The translations under genes and the position numbers were made by a program. DNA of 64,000 nt, taken from positions 2,039,369 to 2,103,368 of the forward strand of contig KL647307.1 of NCBI GenBank assembly GCA_000727475.1, written 5' to 3'. The stretch is from Sarcocystis neurona (lineage: Eukaryota > Apicomplexa > Conoidasida > Eucoccidiorida > Sarcocystidae). The notes beneath the pieces were generated by a model. It worked only from the letters and a program-made list of their open reading frames with translations. It did no database searches and was not told where the DNA came from. The stretch's first letter is position 1. Every line of letters starts with the position of its first letter. This document shows positions 54,560 to 64,000 of this stretch, piece after piece.

Positions 54560-57361
54560 AAATTTGTTCTGTAGCTGGACTCTTGCTAAATCTTCAGATG
54601 CGTGCCTTTCAACACTAGAGGCAACAGCAGGGAAGGCTGCTGCTCCTGTTTCTTCACTTAGTGCAGAGAAGAAACCTGGAGGATGCAACAGCACAGCTCT
54701 GTTTCTGCGAGTACGTTCTGCTGCAGCAGCAGAAGCAGATCTACATTTTCGTAGTCCTCTCTCGTGCTGTGAATGTAGAGAGAACAGTTTGTCAGCAGCA
54801 GGGGTTGCCGGGCAACGGCAGCTGCTGCTGCAGTGCGTCGAACCGTATCGGCAGGCTCCAGCGACGCCCCTGCTGCTGCCGCCTCCTCCGCATATAACAG
54901 CAGTCACATGCGGTGCCGGTTGCTCGCGCTGTTGCTGCCCTTCTGCGAGTACTGCTGTAGTTTGTGCCCCTTGCGGCTGCCGCGCTTGCTGCACTGCTGT
55001 TGCTGCTGAAATACTGCTCTTGCTGCTGCACACGCCTATACCGCTTTCGACTAGGCGTGTAGAGCATTCTGCGTGCAGCTCCACTTTGGCGGCGTCTGTT
55101 GCGGGTGCTTGTGTTGCTGCTCCTACCGAACATTGCTTTGTTTCCACAACGGACCGGGGTGAACGTCTGTTCGAAGCAGCGCCCATGGCAAGCTGCACTA
55201 TTTCTTCTCCAGGCAAACGAGCGATTGCATCATCATGCAGCACCGCTGCAGGTGTCGCTTCGTGGTGGATTTTGTCGCCACGATCGTGTGGTTGACAAAA
55301 CGTAACAGCATCAGCTGTGGGAGATTCAGGGTAGCTATCTTCAACTAAGACCGCAACGGCAGGTCGCTCAGCAACAGCAACATGACGACAAGCAGCAGAC
55401 CGCCCAGCAGCAGGAGCATCATCGGCAACAGCAGTTTGGGTGTGCGCAGCAGCAGCAGCCGTTGGTAGCGCCCCTTGACTGCAGCAAGCGACAGTCTCCC
55501 TTGCAGCAGCAGCAGCTGCAGCAGGCACTTCTGCCTCGCGGCTTCCAGCCGCTGCTAAGCTTGAAGCAGGAGTCGCATAAGACGACGTAACAGAATTACG
55601 CCTTTCCTTCACGGCTGATGAGCGGCCGATCTCTGCGTTATTTGCTTCAGGTACTGAGCGTACCAGAGCAGCACCTGCCTGCTCAGCAGGAGCTGCAGCA
55701 CAAGACGTTGGAGCCAAAGCAGCTGCTGCAGCCGACCCCCCTGCAGGAGCCGAGGTCCCAGCCGCAGGGGCTGCAGCTGCGACGACAGTTGCAGCAGCAG
55801 CACGTGCAACAGACACCACAGCAGCAGTGAAAGGGGTGGCAGGAGATGCAGGAACAGCAGCAGCTGTCGAAGCAGCAGATGCAAGGGGAGTAGCAGCAGC
55901 TGCACCTGCAACAAAGAGAGTACAGCGTCGGCCTTCGGGCGAGCTTACAGACAGTCGTAAAGGAAGTTTACTGTTTTCAAAGGAAGGCGCTGGTAAATGT
56001 TGTGACTCCTCTACTACTAATGTAGCAATTTCTGTCGTGGATGTCTTCTTTTGAGCGCAGCTGCCTTGATGGTTTTTAAGTGTACAAGGAGTGCTCCCGT
56101 GTAGCCTGCAGCAATTGCTATCCCCTATCTGAGCAGCAGGCAAGTGCTTTCCGCTGGCACGGCGTTCCTCTGGAAATGCTGTGGAACACGGTACATCCGG
56201 TGCTGCTGCAAGAGCGTGATCTGCAGAGGAGACTGCCGCTTTTAGCGGCGAAGATATGTTTGCAGTTGCTCCAGTGCTACTGCTGTCGCGGCCGCTTCTG
56301 TGGTGTACATCGTCCTTCTCTTCGTATCCTTGTTGCATTGCAACTGCGTTGCAGTGGCTCGACAGCGGGGCACCGGAAGTAGGAAACACACGCTGTTGCG
56401 GTTTTTCTGTTTGCTGCAGCGGTAGTTCGCTTGCAGGAAGCGCTGCCTGGGTGTGCGCGTTTGGTGCTGCTGCTGCAGGTGCCGGCTCTCTGCTGCTACA
56501 GACGGATTCTAGAGGTCGAATAGTGGCAGCCGAGACAGCAGCGCCACCCTCAGCAGCAGCAGTAAAGCTTGCCCCTGCAGGAGGTATACCAGAGTGAGGG
56601 GGTGCGGCATTAGAGGATGAGGCAGCAGAAAGTACGGTGTCAGAAGGCGCCGTAGCAGGTGCTGCAGCCGCTGCACGGTGAAGCCGATTCCGTCTCGCAG
56701 AAGAGTTAACAGCAGCAGGAGAGGCAGTGGTGAGAAGAGCTGGGACGTCAGCAGCGGAAAGAGAGAGAGCCGAAGCAGCAGGCGTGTAGGCTGGAGAAAC
56801 AACAGCGGTGACAACACTGGGGCAGGTGACAGAGGTCGCTGGGAGAGATACAGGAGCAGGAGGCGCGGGAGCTGCAGTAGCAGTAGCTGCAGAAGCAGCG
56901 AAGTCAGCAGCAAGTGCAAGGTGAACACCAGCGTTCGCGGCAGCACACGAAGGGGTAACTGCAGCCGTGGCAACAGCAGAGTGGACAGCGGAAGGAGGGG
57001 CACCAGCAGCATTGGCAATAGTAAACGCAGCAGACTTTGGGGCAGCAGCGGCCTTGGAAGCAACCAGCTGAGCAGCAGCAGGAGCAGCAGCATTCATGAG
57101 AAGGAAGTCGAGATGTTGTTCGAGTGCACCGAGGGCATCTGTCGATGTGGATATCCATTCCTCTATGGTCACGCAGGTATCGCTCAGCAGCAGAATCTGC
57201 TCTGCACTTCCAAGCTGCTGCAGAGCTGCAGTCACACATTCGGCAAGAGACCAACAGAGGAGAACGCGGAGGCATTTCTGAGGACAGGCAGCAGCAGCGG
57301 GAACGGTGCTTCGCAGCTGGTCGCGGCACACCTGCATTTGGTGATCAGGTGCAAAAAAGTA
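54560..57361 (-). CDS. Large Ala-rich protein, 5' coding exon (unidentified)
   Basis: On the minus strand, a CACTTTCACTCCAG acceptor precedes 57361 and the exon begins YFFAPDHQMQVCRDQLRS. The first 90 residues are non-repetitive and look globular (CLRVLLCWSLAECVTAALQQ; AEQILLLSDTCVTIEEWIST; LGALEQHLDFLLMN). After this comes a long Ala-rich region with mixed islands (EEKDDVHHRSGRDSSS; SYPESPTADAVTFCQPHDRG) as far as about 54,560. The frame stays open to a stop at 52196, 1,751 codons in all from a TTG at 57451. However, beyond about 54,500 it turns Ser/Cys-rich, a phase that rarely meets stop codons in this repeat, so that part is less credible. The N-terminal domain is not recognised. The first coding exon lies upstream of 57361 and was not identified. 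Confidence 0.5.
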
Positions 57362-57479
57362 CTGGAGTGAAAGTGTTTTTATGTGCCAGACGACGCTACA
57401 ATTATATGCGCAGGGAGGATCTGAGCTACTACACAAACCTACGCCTGACAACTGCTTCTAAATGTGTAAATCTCCGTCC

Positions 57480-57506
57480 ATATATATATATATATATATA
57501 TATATA
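57480..57506. repeat. TA microsatellite
   Basis: A perfect TA run of 27 bases between the minus-strand gene and the plus-strand block to its right. Confidence 0.95.
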
Positions 57507-57578
57507 AGTACATATACAGACATACATGTGTGTATACATGTATGTATGTGTTCGTATGTGTATTTCGTTAGGAGAATC

Positions 57579-57914
57579 CCAGCAGAAGAAGCGCGTGCGC
57601 GACGCATCCACCCTAGCCTGACTCAGTCTTCGGGAGAACAGCAGCAGGGGCGCAGACAGCTCCCCGGACGGCGTTTCCTCATTTGTTGCTAATTCCGTCC
57701 ACGGGAAGAAAGAAGAAGCAGCCGCTCCCACAGCAGGCAGCAGGGACGTAGTCGAAAGCTTCGTCCAGTCCGCGAGAACGGGCAGGCAGCAGTACGAGCC
57801 GCGGCAGCAGCGGAGGGGCAACGTATCCCATATATCACACTGGCGCTGCAGGCCCTCGCAGTACTAGGAACAGCAGCAGGAGCACCGGGCGACGGCGGCA
57901 CGACAGATGCATAG
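57579..57914 (+). pseudogene. Arg/Ala-rich frame interrupted by one TAA
   Basis: One plus frame reads AEEARARRIHPSLTQSSGEQ to RRFLICC, then TAA at 57690-57692. It then continues in the same frame with a basic, Ser/Arg-rich segment (RKLRPVRENGQAAVRAA) and a hydrophobic end (IPYITLALQALAVLG) to TAG at 57912-57914. The minus strand is also open over 57,689-57,901. Decay, sequencing error or a small intron around the TAA are all possible. Confidence 0.3.
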
Positions 57915-58130
57915 CTACAGTCAGAAGCAACCGGAATAGCAGTAGCAGCAGCGCAGTACTTCCGCGAGATCCTCTGATGTGTAGTTATCTACGTGTGCAT
58001 GCGTCTTCACCCTTTGTTTCACCCTCATATATGCATACATGTGCGTATGTTTACATATGTACATATATGTGTGTGTGTTGACAAATCTGCGTGTCCCTCT
58101 CTGTTTCCGTTGATATTTCTCTTTTTTGTC

Positions 58131-58595
58131 GCCACAGCGGCAGCAGGACTGGGGCACATGAGTGCAACAGCAGCAGCAGAGCGAACATAGCCCGTGGGAC
58201 GCTTATACTTCGCTGCAGCAGCAGGGGAGGGGAGTGCGGCAGCATTAGCGCAAACAAACGGTGTGATCAGCAAAGCTGCAGCAGCAGGAGTGACTGCAGT
58301 AGCAGCAGCGACAGCAGGGGACGTGTTGCACAGGAGAAGCAGCAGGGGAAATGCCAGGCGCGTGGCTTCAGAAGATCAGCAGCAGCAGCAGCCGCCCCAA
58401 TACACCAGGCGCGCGGCGACAGAAGCAGCAGGAGCCACTGCAGTAGCGTCCCGTCACCCTACGCCTACAAACGCATGTGCTCACAAGTCTCTTCTTCTAT
58501 ATATACCTGCAAGAATTTTCCCCCTTCCCCATTTTCAAACGCTGTCCCTTCATCTTATTTCCCTGTGTGTGTCCCATCTACACGAATATCGATAA
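58131..58595 (+). pseudogene. Ala-rich frame interrupted by one TAG
   Basis: A pyrimidine tract ending TTTTTTGTCGCCACAG precedes an Ala-rich frame (AGLGHMSATAAAERT) that meets TAG at 58188-58190. In the same frame it continues for about 130 codons (GRLYFAAAAGEGSAAALAQT, RRVASEDQQQQQPPQYTRRA) to 58595. On the minus strand the same stretch gives an uninterrupted frame from about 58,375 to 58,025 that starts hydrophobic (LAFPLLLLLC), so a short minus-strand product with a signal-like start is an alternative. Confidence 0.3.
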
Positions 58596-58799
58596 AGCTT
58601 CTGCACGCTAGGGTCTACCCTGAATTTAACAGTGAGAAATTTACTCTCTCAGGTGTTAATACTGATAGAGATAATCTACTGGCACAGGCGTGCAGTCCCC
58701 CAGCTGCGACTCCGAGAAGGCGGCCAGAGGAGACAGAAGAGCTGAAGTCGCGAGCTCTCCAGCACTCGGCAATAAAGCAGCAGCAGACGGAGAGTTCGT

Positions 58800-59405
58800 G
58801 TGCATGAAGGGGCAGAGCCCAGAGCAGCAACAGCAGCAGCAGAGAGGGGGGGAGGGCTTCGGCAGCCGCAGCAGGAGGGGAGGGGTGCAGCAGCAGCAGC
58901 AGCTTCGGAGGGTCTCAGGAGAGCGCTGTACAGGCGGCGAGGCAACGTGTCTGTACCTTGTAGAACATTTTTTGCCGAAGAAGAGGAAGAGGAAGAGGAG
59001 AGGGCGAAAAGGTGCTGCGCGCGCCAACAGCGAAGTTTACGTGCGCACAGGAAGTCCAAGAAGAAGGCTGCGGCCTCCCAGTCGCCCCGCAGGTGCAACC
59101 CCTCGCCCAGAGCCGTCACGAAGGCGGCTTCTCTGCAGCAGCGACAGCGACACGGGCAGCAGCCTCACGCGCGCGCGCGCGCCCGAGGGACGGCAGTCCG
59201 CACGGCAGCAACCGCAGCAGGAGAAGCAGTAACAGCCCAGGACAGCCTCACAGCAGCAAGGCGGGGGTCGCAACAAACTTCGCCGGGGAAGGTCGGCAAA
59301 CGACCGACAGCGAGAGCGACAACGAAGGGAGGCGAAGGGGCAGGAGAAGAAGACAAGAACATCCACAGGGAGACGGCGTGCGGGCAAAGTAGAGAGACAC
59401 GCTGA
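58800..59405 (+). CDS. Basic, Ala/Arg/Gln-rich protein, 3' exon candidate
   Basis: The frame is open from about 58,800 to TGA at 59403-59405. It shows an Ala/Arg/Gln-rich start, an acidic run (FFAEEEEEEEERAK), a basic stretch (RSLRAHRKSKKKAAASQS) and a Ser/Thr/Arg tail (GKVGKRPTARATTKGGEGAG). Alternating acidic and basic low complexity is typical of nuclear or nucleolar proteins, but no domain is recognised. An overlapping plus frame (58690-59232) is also protein-like (GDRRAEVASSPALGNKAAAD; PKKRKRKRRGRKGAARAN), with an acceptor-like GTGCAG at about 58,689-58,694. The real product may use parts of both through splicing. Confidence 0.4.
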   Translation: MHEGAEPRAATAAAERGGGLRQPQQEGRGAAAAAASEGLRRALYRRRGNVSVPCRTFFAEEEEEEEERAKRCCARQQRSLRAHRKSKKKAAASQSPRRCNPSPRAVTKAASLQQRQRHGQQPHARARARGTAVRTAATAAGEAVTAQDSLTAARRGSQQTSPGKVGKRPTARATTKGGEGAGEEDKNIHRETACGQSRETR

Positions 59406-59898
59406 TGGGGGTAAACGAAGAAAAAGATGGAGGTAGCACATGTGCAGAGACACGAACAAGGAGATATAAGGAACAGCACATTTGTGTGTGCAGCAAGAAG
59501 ACGGAGAACGGCAGCGAACGACAAAAAAGAAAGAAAGACTGGTGGTGAAAACGCGCATGTAGAGAAGGCAAATTGACGGAGAATACAACACACACATGTT
59601 CACAAGCAGGAATTGGAAGAAGAGATGGGGAGACGGGCATCTCAACCAAGAAATGTATATATACACGTGTGTATATATATGTATATACTTGTGGCATATG
59701 TGAGCCCACTGTGGGAGAACTACCGAACAAGGCGGGTTGCAGTCACAGCCTCACCAATCGCGAAGATTTATGATGGCGCAGTGGCGCCGTCGAAAGCTGG
59801 GAGCCCTTCTCTGACACTGCCTGACCCACCCACCTGCCTGCTCACACATATCCTTCTATATAAATACATGAAGGTATACATACATATATGCATATACG

Positions 59899-59931
<33 letters not shown>

Positions 59932-60065
59932 GTGTGCACAAGGGTGTACGTGGCTGAGTATTTCCACGTATGTTAGAAGTAAGGTATGCACGTCGGTATA
60001 GGTAGCAGTGTATTTGTACGTATACATGTATATACGTATATACATACCTATATATATATATATAT
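59899..60065. repeat. TA microsatellites with TGTA/CATA spacer
   Basis: TA runs lie at 59899-59925 and 60050-60065, joined by CGTATACATG-type sequence. From 59,406 to 60,855 no gene is supported; a GCT-type patch at about 60,180-60,290 and further TA/CATA sequence to 60,600 fill the interval. Confidence 0.9.
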
Positions 60066-60855
60066 GTATATGTGTATGTATACATATATGGATGTATATA
60101 CAAGTATACGGATAAGTGCGTGGAAAAGGAGTCTGCGTATTTGTAGAGGTGCACGTACGTCAGTTTGCGTTCGGCAATTCGCGCGTGAGTTGCTGCAGAG
60201 CAAACGCGTGCGGAAGAGCCGCAGAAGCAGCTCGTGCCGCTGCTGCTGCTACTGCGTTGCGCTTCTGGCTGGTCCCTCACGACGGAAACCTCTGGAACCT
60301 TTTCCCATTCCTCAGTTTCATATATTTCTTTGATTCGTTTGCCCGACGAGCATCTACATGCGTTTGCACATACCGGAAATTACATATACTTGGTCTCCGC
60401 GTCTATCTGTATATGCATATGTATATATGCATATATATATGCATATGGCTATTTATGTGTGTATATACATATATGTGTAAACATGTGTGCGTGCGCTCAT
60501 ATATATATGAATGTGTATTTGTATACGTAGACATATATAAATGTACATATCTCCATATGTCTCTCTCTCTCCATATAAATACTTATGTGTGTATTAATAC
60601 ACATGAGTGTACATATGTATCAACCCGTGCAAATGTTGTTATGTGAAGGTAGGCCTTCCCATCCACCAGCACATACCTAAAAGAGAGAAACCCGTGCAAT
60701 AGGTGGCCGGGTGTATCACGCGTCATATGGAGCCTGCAGGAAGCGGAAGCTAACCTCCCACCAACACTACTAGCATATACATGTAAGTCTGCACAGGTCA
60801 ATGCTGGAAAAAACACGAAGTCCCCCTACTAAAGTCCAAATGCCTGTGGCCCTTT

Positions 60856-63800
60856 CTATCGACTCTGCACCTGGTCTAGGGACAGCAATTTCCTTCCGTA
60901 CCTCGCAACTTGTTCCTTTAGGAGGGAAAGTTGGCGGTACAGCTCTTTTCTTGCCCTTTCCTGCCATTGCTCTCGACGACGCTGCAGCGACCGCTGCAGA
61001 GACCCTCGGCTTCTCTGCTGCAGCCGCCGTTGCTGCTTCGTCGCCTCCTCGTCCCCGTTCTCCTCTCGCTGCTGCTGTTTTCCGTCCTGCGTCTGCTGCT
61101 CCTGCTGGCGAGTCTGCCCCTGCCGACTTCGCGGCTTCCGCTGCTGCTGCCTTCCGCCCTGCTGGCGCTGCTGCCGGGAGTGTCGAACAACGGGCTGAAG
61201 CGCCGCTTGTTGCTGTTTCTGTCGCGGCAGTTGCTGACGCTGCTTCCACGCCTCCTTCTGCGGCCCTCTTCCGTTTTGCTCTTCTTCCCGCACTACTACT
61301 GGGAGTGTCAGAGAGACTGCTTCCTCGGTCTTCTGTGTCTTAGTGCCTTCGCTTCCTCCTTCAAACCCGCCGTGTTGCTCCTGCCGTCCTGCCTCTTCCT
61401 TGTGCAGCTGCTGCTGCTGCTTAGGTTGCTTCTGGAGCTGCTGCTGCTGCAGCTGCTGCTCTACAGCGTCTTGCTGCTGATGCAGTAGCACAGAGGCCTG
61501 CTGCCGCGGGGCCTCTTGCTGCGGTGCCTGCTGTCGAAGAGCTGCAGCAGCACTGCTGCCCGGCCTCATCTGTTCGTCTTCATAGCTGCTGCTGCGGCCG
61601 AGACTCGAGGATAAAAAATTGCTTCCGTTGGTGCGACTGCGGGGCGCCCTTGCACTGCTGGCTTCGCAGCTCCTGCTGTTCTCACTTACGCAAACTTTGT
61701 TGATGCTGCAGCAGTTCAGCAGCTTCCTGCTGCTTCTGCGTAAGCGAGAATTGCGGCTTCTGCTTCTCGTACATGCGTCTGTGCCATGAGCAATATGAAA
61801 TGGTTCACTGCGTTCCTTGCTGCTCTTCACTTGACTGCTGCTGTTGCTCTCCTGCTCCCCACTGCTGCTGCTGCTGTTACTGCTGTTGCTGTCGCTCCTG
61901 CTGCTTCCCTCTGCCTCCCTGCTGTCACTCGACTTCCGCCTCTGGCTGCCGCTGTCGCTGCGTCTTTTTCTCCTGCTTCTCCTGCTGCTGTTATCTATCT
62001 GGCTGCTTCTGCTGCCCTCTGCAGTTCTGCCGGTTGCTGCTTGGCAAGTGCAACCGCTGCCGCTCTTTCCTTCACGCCTGCTGCTGCTGCTGTCCCTGCT
62101 GCGACTTGTCTGATCGCGGTCGCGTCTCTGCCTGTTTCTGCCGCTGGCCATGCCACTACTGTCTGTTCTCCGTCCCTGCAGACTGCTGGGGCTGCTGCTG
62201 CTGCCACTCATGCCCCTCCTCTTGCTGCCGTCTCTCTCCGCGGGCTTGGTGCTCCTGCTGCTGCTGCTGTCAAGACTGCTGGTGGCCAAAACGTCGCTTC
62301 CCCTTCTCTGGCTGCAGGCACCTCTTCTCTTTTCTTTTTCTACTTCCTCCAAGTGGCTTCTCTCCATCTCAGAACCTTGTTTCTCCTGGGGACTCGCTCC
62401 TCGAAGCTGGCTTTCGCTGCTGCTCCAGCCCTCCATTCTGCTGCCTTGCTGCTGTGCCTTGCTGCTGCTGGAGCTGCGCAAAAGGACCTTCGGTTTATCG
62501 AGAGAGCCGCAGGCAGCGGAAGTATGCTGCTCTCGGTCAAATGCAGCAGCCCGAGAGAACGCCGCGCTGGACGGCTGCTGTTGCCGCTGTTGCGTTTGTT
62601 TCTGCCCTGGGTAGCAAGGCTGCTGCTGATTTCCCGCTTGGTGCTCGCCCGTCGCATTTTGCTGCTGCTTTCCCAAGGGATGCTGCTCATCACTCCCACT
62701 ATGCGGCTGCTGCTGGATTTGCTGGTGCAGGGGCTGCTGCCGCTGTCTGCAAGGCGGTCGCCGCGGCGGCAGTTCCTGCTGCTGCGGCTGCGGCCCGGAA
62801 CTTCGCTGCCCTTCTTTTGCACAGTTGCACTGGAGCAGCAAAAGAATGAGCTGCAGCACCTGACCAATCGAAGACGAGAAAAATTGTGAGCATCTGGTGT
62901 ACGTACACTCCCACGCGTTGTTGACAAGACACACAGGCCGCTGAAGCGGCACCCTCTCTTCTTCCTGCTGCGTCTGCATCTCTCCCACGCGGTTTACTCT
63001 CTGCCGCTGTTGCTGCTGCTGCGTACATGTGGACGCAGTCCTCTCCTCCTGCTGCGGGTGCTTCGCCTGCCTGTCTAATAGTTCCTTTTCCCCCTGCTGG
63101 CGCTGCTGCTGTTGCTTCTCCTCGACCACCTGCTGCTTAGACTCTGTTTCTTCTCCTCTTTGACATGGTTTTCCTCTTTCTTCTGCGTTTTCCTTGTCCT
63201 TCGCAATTTCTGCTGCTGCTGCTACAGAAGCCACAGGGGCGCAGCAAGTCATGCCAGTCGTAGAGTAAGATCTGCAGGCGCCTGCGGTGATGGCCTTGCT
63301 GCTGCAGCAGCAGCACGGGGTCCTTCTGCTGGCACAAATTCTGCTGCTGCTGTTTTTTCTCTCTTCCCGTCCCCCTTCAAGAGTGTCGCGAAGGAGTATT
63401 TGCTCCTCAGAACGAACTGCTGTGCTTTTTTTCCCGTGCCGAACAGCAGCAGCAGACGACGAAGGGGCACCACCAGGGGTAACAACAAGACTCGCAGGAC
63501 CAGCAGCAACAGAAGACAACGAGGAGCTCGGAGCTACCGCCGCAGCAGCGGAAGAAGCAGCATGCCGTCCTGCGGCGACAGACATGCAGGACTCAGGGAC
63601 CAAGGAAGACGTAGCAACAGCAGCACCAGCAGCATGGGGGGAACTTTGTGTCTGCTCACCAGAGACAGAGACAGCAGCAGCGGAATGAGCAGCAGCAGCG
63701 GACTGAGCGGCTGCAGCGGAGTGAACAGCAGCAGAGTGAGCAGCAGCAGCGGAGTGAGCAGCAGCAGACCCCGAAGTTGAGAGAGGAACAGCAAAGTAGT

Positions 63801-64000
63801 GCGTCGGATCGATAGCTGGAAGGGGCGCCAACGCAGAAGGAGAAACAGCAGTAGCAGTTGAAGAAGTAGCGGCTGGCGTAGAAGCAGTGGTACTAAAATT
63901 AGCAGCAGCTGTCGAAGCAGCGGTGGCTGCAGCAGCAGCACCCGCGCTGGCAACAGCAACAGTGACGGCCGCTGCCTCTGCAGGAGAGCCTGCAGCAGCC
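60856..64000 (-). CDS. Low-complexity Ala/Gln/Ser-Arg protein with C-terminal coiled coil (5' end outside window)
   Basis: On the minus strand one frame is open from the right edge (64000) to TGA at 60856-60858, at least 1,040 codons. Going downstream it reads Ala/Thr/Ser-rich (AHSAA-type repeats near 63,700), then a charged Gln/Glu region. Next are a Gln-rich region, a long Ser/Arg/Asp region with RS-like character (KRRGMSGSSSSPSS; RDRDQTSRSRDSSSSRREG) and a second Gln-rich region. It ends in a basic coiled coil (QRSLQRRREQWQERARKELY; RQLSLLKEQVARYGRKLLSL). RS and Gln-rich tracts with a basic helix suggest a nuclear, perhaps RNA-related, role, but this is inference. A pyrimidine-rich sequence ending TTGGTCAG at about 62,860 could be the acceptor of a roughly 75-base intron whose removal keeps phase; reading through is also possible. 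Confidence 0.55.
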   Translation of the reverse strand, partial: AAAGSPAEAAAVTVAVASAGAAAAATAASTAAANFSTTASTPAATSSTATAVSPSALAPLPAIDPTHYFAVPLSTSGSAAAHSAAAAHSAAVHSAAAAQSAAAAHSAAAVSVSGEQTQSSPHAAGAAVATSSLVPESCMSVAAGRHAASSAAAAVAPSSSLSSVAAGPASLVVTPGGAPSSSAAAVRHGKKSTAVRSEEQILLRDTLEGGREERKNSSSRICASRRTPCCCCSSKAITAGACRSYSTTGMTCCAPVASVAAAAEIAKDKENAEERGKPCQRGEETESKQQVVEEKQQQQRQQGEKELLDRQAKHPQQEERTASTCTQQQQQRQRVNRVGEMQTQQEEERVPLQRPVCLVNNAWECTYTRCSQFFSSSIGQVLQLILLLLQCNCAKEGQRSSGPQPQQQELPPRRPPCRQRQQPLHQQIQQQPHSGSDEQHPLGKQQQNATGEHQAGNQQQPCYPGQKQTQQRQQQPSSAAFSRAAAFDREQHTSAACGSLDKPKVLLRSSSSSKAQQQGSRMEGWSSSESQLRGASPQEKQGSEMERSHLEEVEKEKRRGACSQRRGSDVLATSSLDSSSSRSTKPAERDGSKRRGMSGSSSSPSSLQGRRTDSSGMASGRNRQRRDRDQTSRSRDSSSSRREGKSGSGCTCQAATGRTAEGSRSSQIDNSSRRSRRKRRSDSGSQRRKSSDSREAEGSSRSDSNSSNSSSSSGEQESNSSSQVKSSKERSEPFHIAHGTDACTRSRSRNSRLRRSSRKLLNCCSINKVCVSENSRSCEASSARAPRSRTNGSNFLSSSLGRSSSYEDEQMRPGSSAAAALRQQAPQQEAPRQQASVLLHQQQDAVEQQLQQQQLQKQPKQQQQLHKEEAGRQEQHGGFEGGSEGTKTQKTEEAVSLTLPVVVREEEQNGRGPQKEAWKQRQQLPRQKQQQAALQPVVRHSRQQRQQGGRQQQRKPRSRQGQTRQQEQQTQDGKQQQREENGDEEATKQQRRLQQRSRGSLQRSLQRRREQWQERARKELYRQLSLLKEQVARYGRKLLSLDQVQSR

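Noticed and set aside
1..64000. Telomere-like AAACCCT arrays, often seen in Eimeria repeat-rich segments
   Set aside because: Only single chance occurrences of AACCCT-like words were seen, with no tandem array.
1..64000. tRNA and rRNA genes
   Set aside because: No cloverleaf with a convincing T-arm and acceptor stem, and no rRNA-like sequence, was noticed by eye. A covariance-model scan would be needed to be certain.

Overview
The window looks like nuclear DNA of a coccidian apicomplexan, most probably an Eimeria species. Three things support this. Long CAG/CTG trinucleotide blocks run through and around genes and are read mainly as Ala, Gln or Ser. There are spliced genes with GT-AG introns. 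One gene encodes an alveolin (inner membrane complex) protein, a family restricted to alveolates. TA and TG microsatellites are scattered everywhere. No telomere-like arrays, rRNA or CRISPR-like repeats were seen. The exact species cannot be told from the sequence alone.

Layout. From 1 to 9.9 kb there are microsatellites, diverged tandem duplications and CAG/GCT blocks that carry coding-like frames broken by stop codons. From 9,886 to 18,473 on the minus strand lies the best-supported large gene, an N-terminal acetyltransferase of the NAA60 type. It has two exons whose splice phases match, and long repeat-coded insertions split its catalytic GNAT domain. A plus-strand coding-like block (18.5 to 19.9 kb) diverges from it. 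From 20 to 26 kb the sequence is poor in features, with eroded repeats. A plus-strand region at 26.7 to 29.9 kb holds several short exons, three of which join in phase into a 133-residue protein. A 1.4 kb purine-only-like tract (30.4 to 31.8 kb) precedes a plus-strand alveolin gene (32,820 to 39,513). That gene has at least five exon pieces, all phase-0 junctions where testable, one 3.2 kb intron full of GCT repeats, and a 544-base assembly gap in its coiled-coil region.

From 39.5 to 51 kb there is mostly intergenic DNA with microsatellites, plus one Ala/Pro/Tyr-rich plus-strand exon (43,206 to 43,989). From 51 to 57.4 kb both strands carry long Ala-rich frames; the minus strand has the longest uninterrupted one. 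From 57.5 to 59.4 kb there are plus-strand coding-like segments, and from 60,856 to the right edge a minus-strand gene for a low-complexity Ala/Gln/Ser-Arg protein continues out of the window.

The two recognisable genes act in unrelated places: N-terminal acetylation of membrane proteins at the secretory pathway, and the filament network under the pellicle. Nothing suggests a co-regulated cluster. The main caution is that trinucleotide repeats keep several frames open on both strands, so open length alone is weak evidence of coding here.
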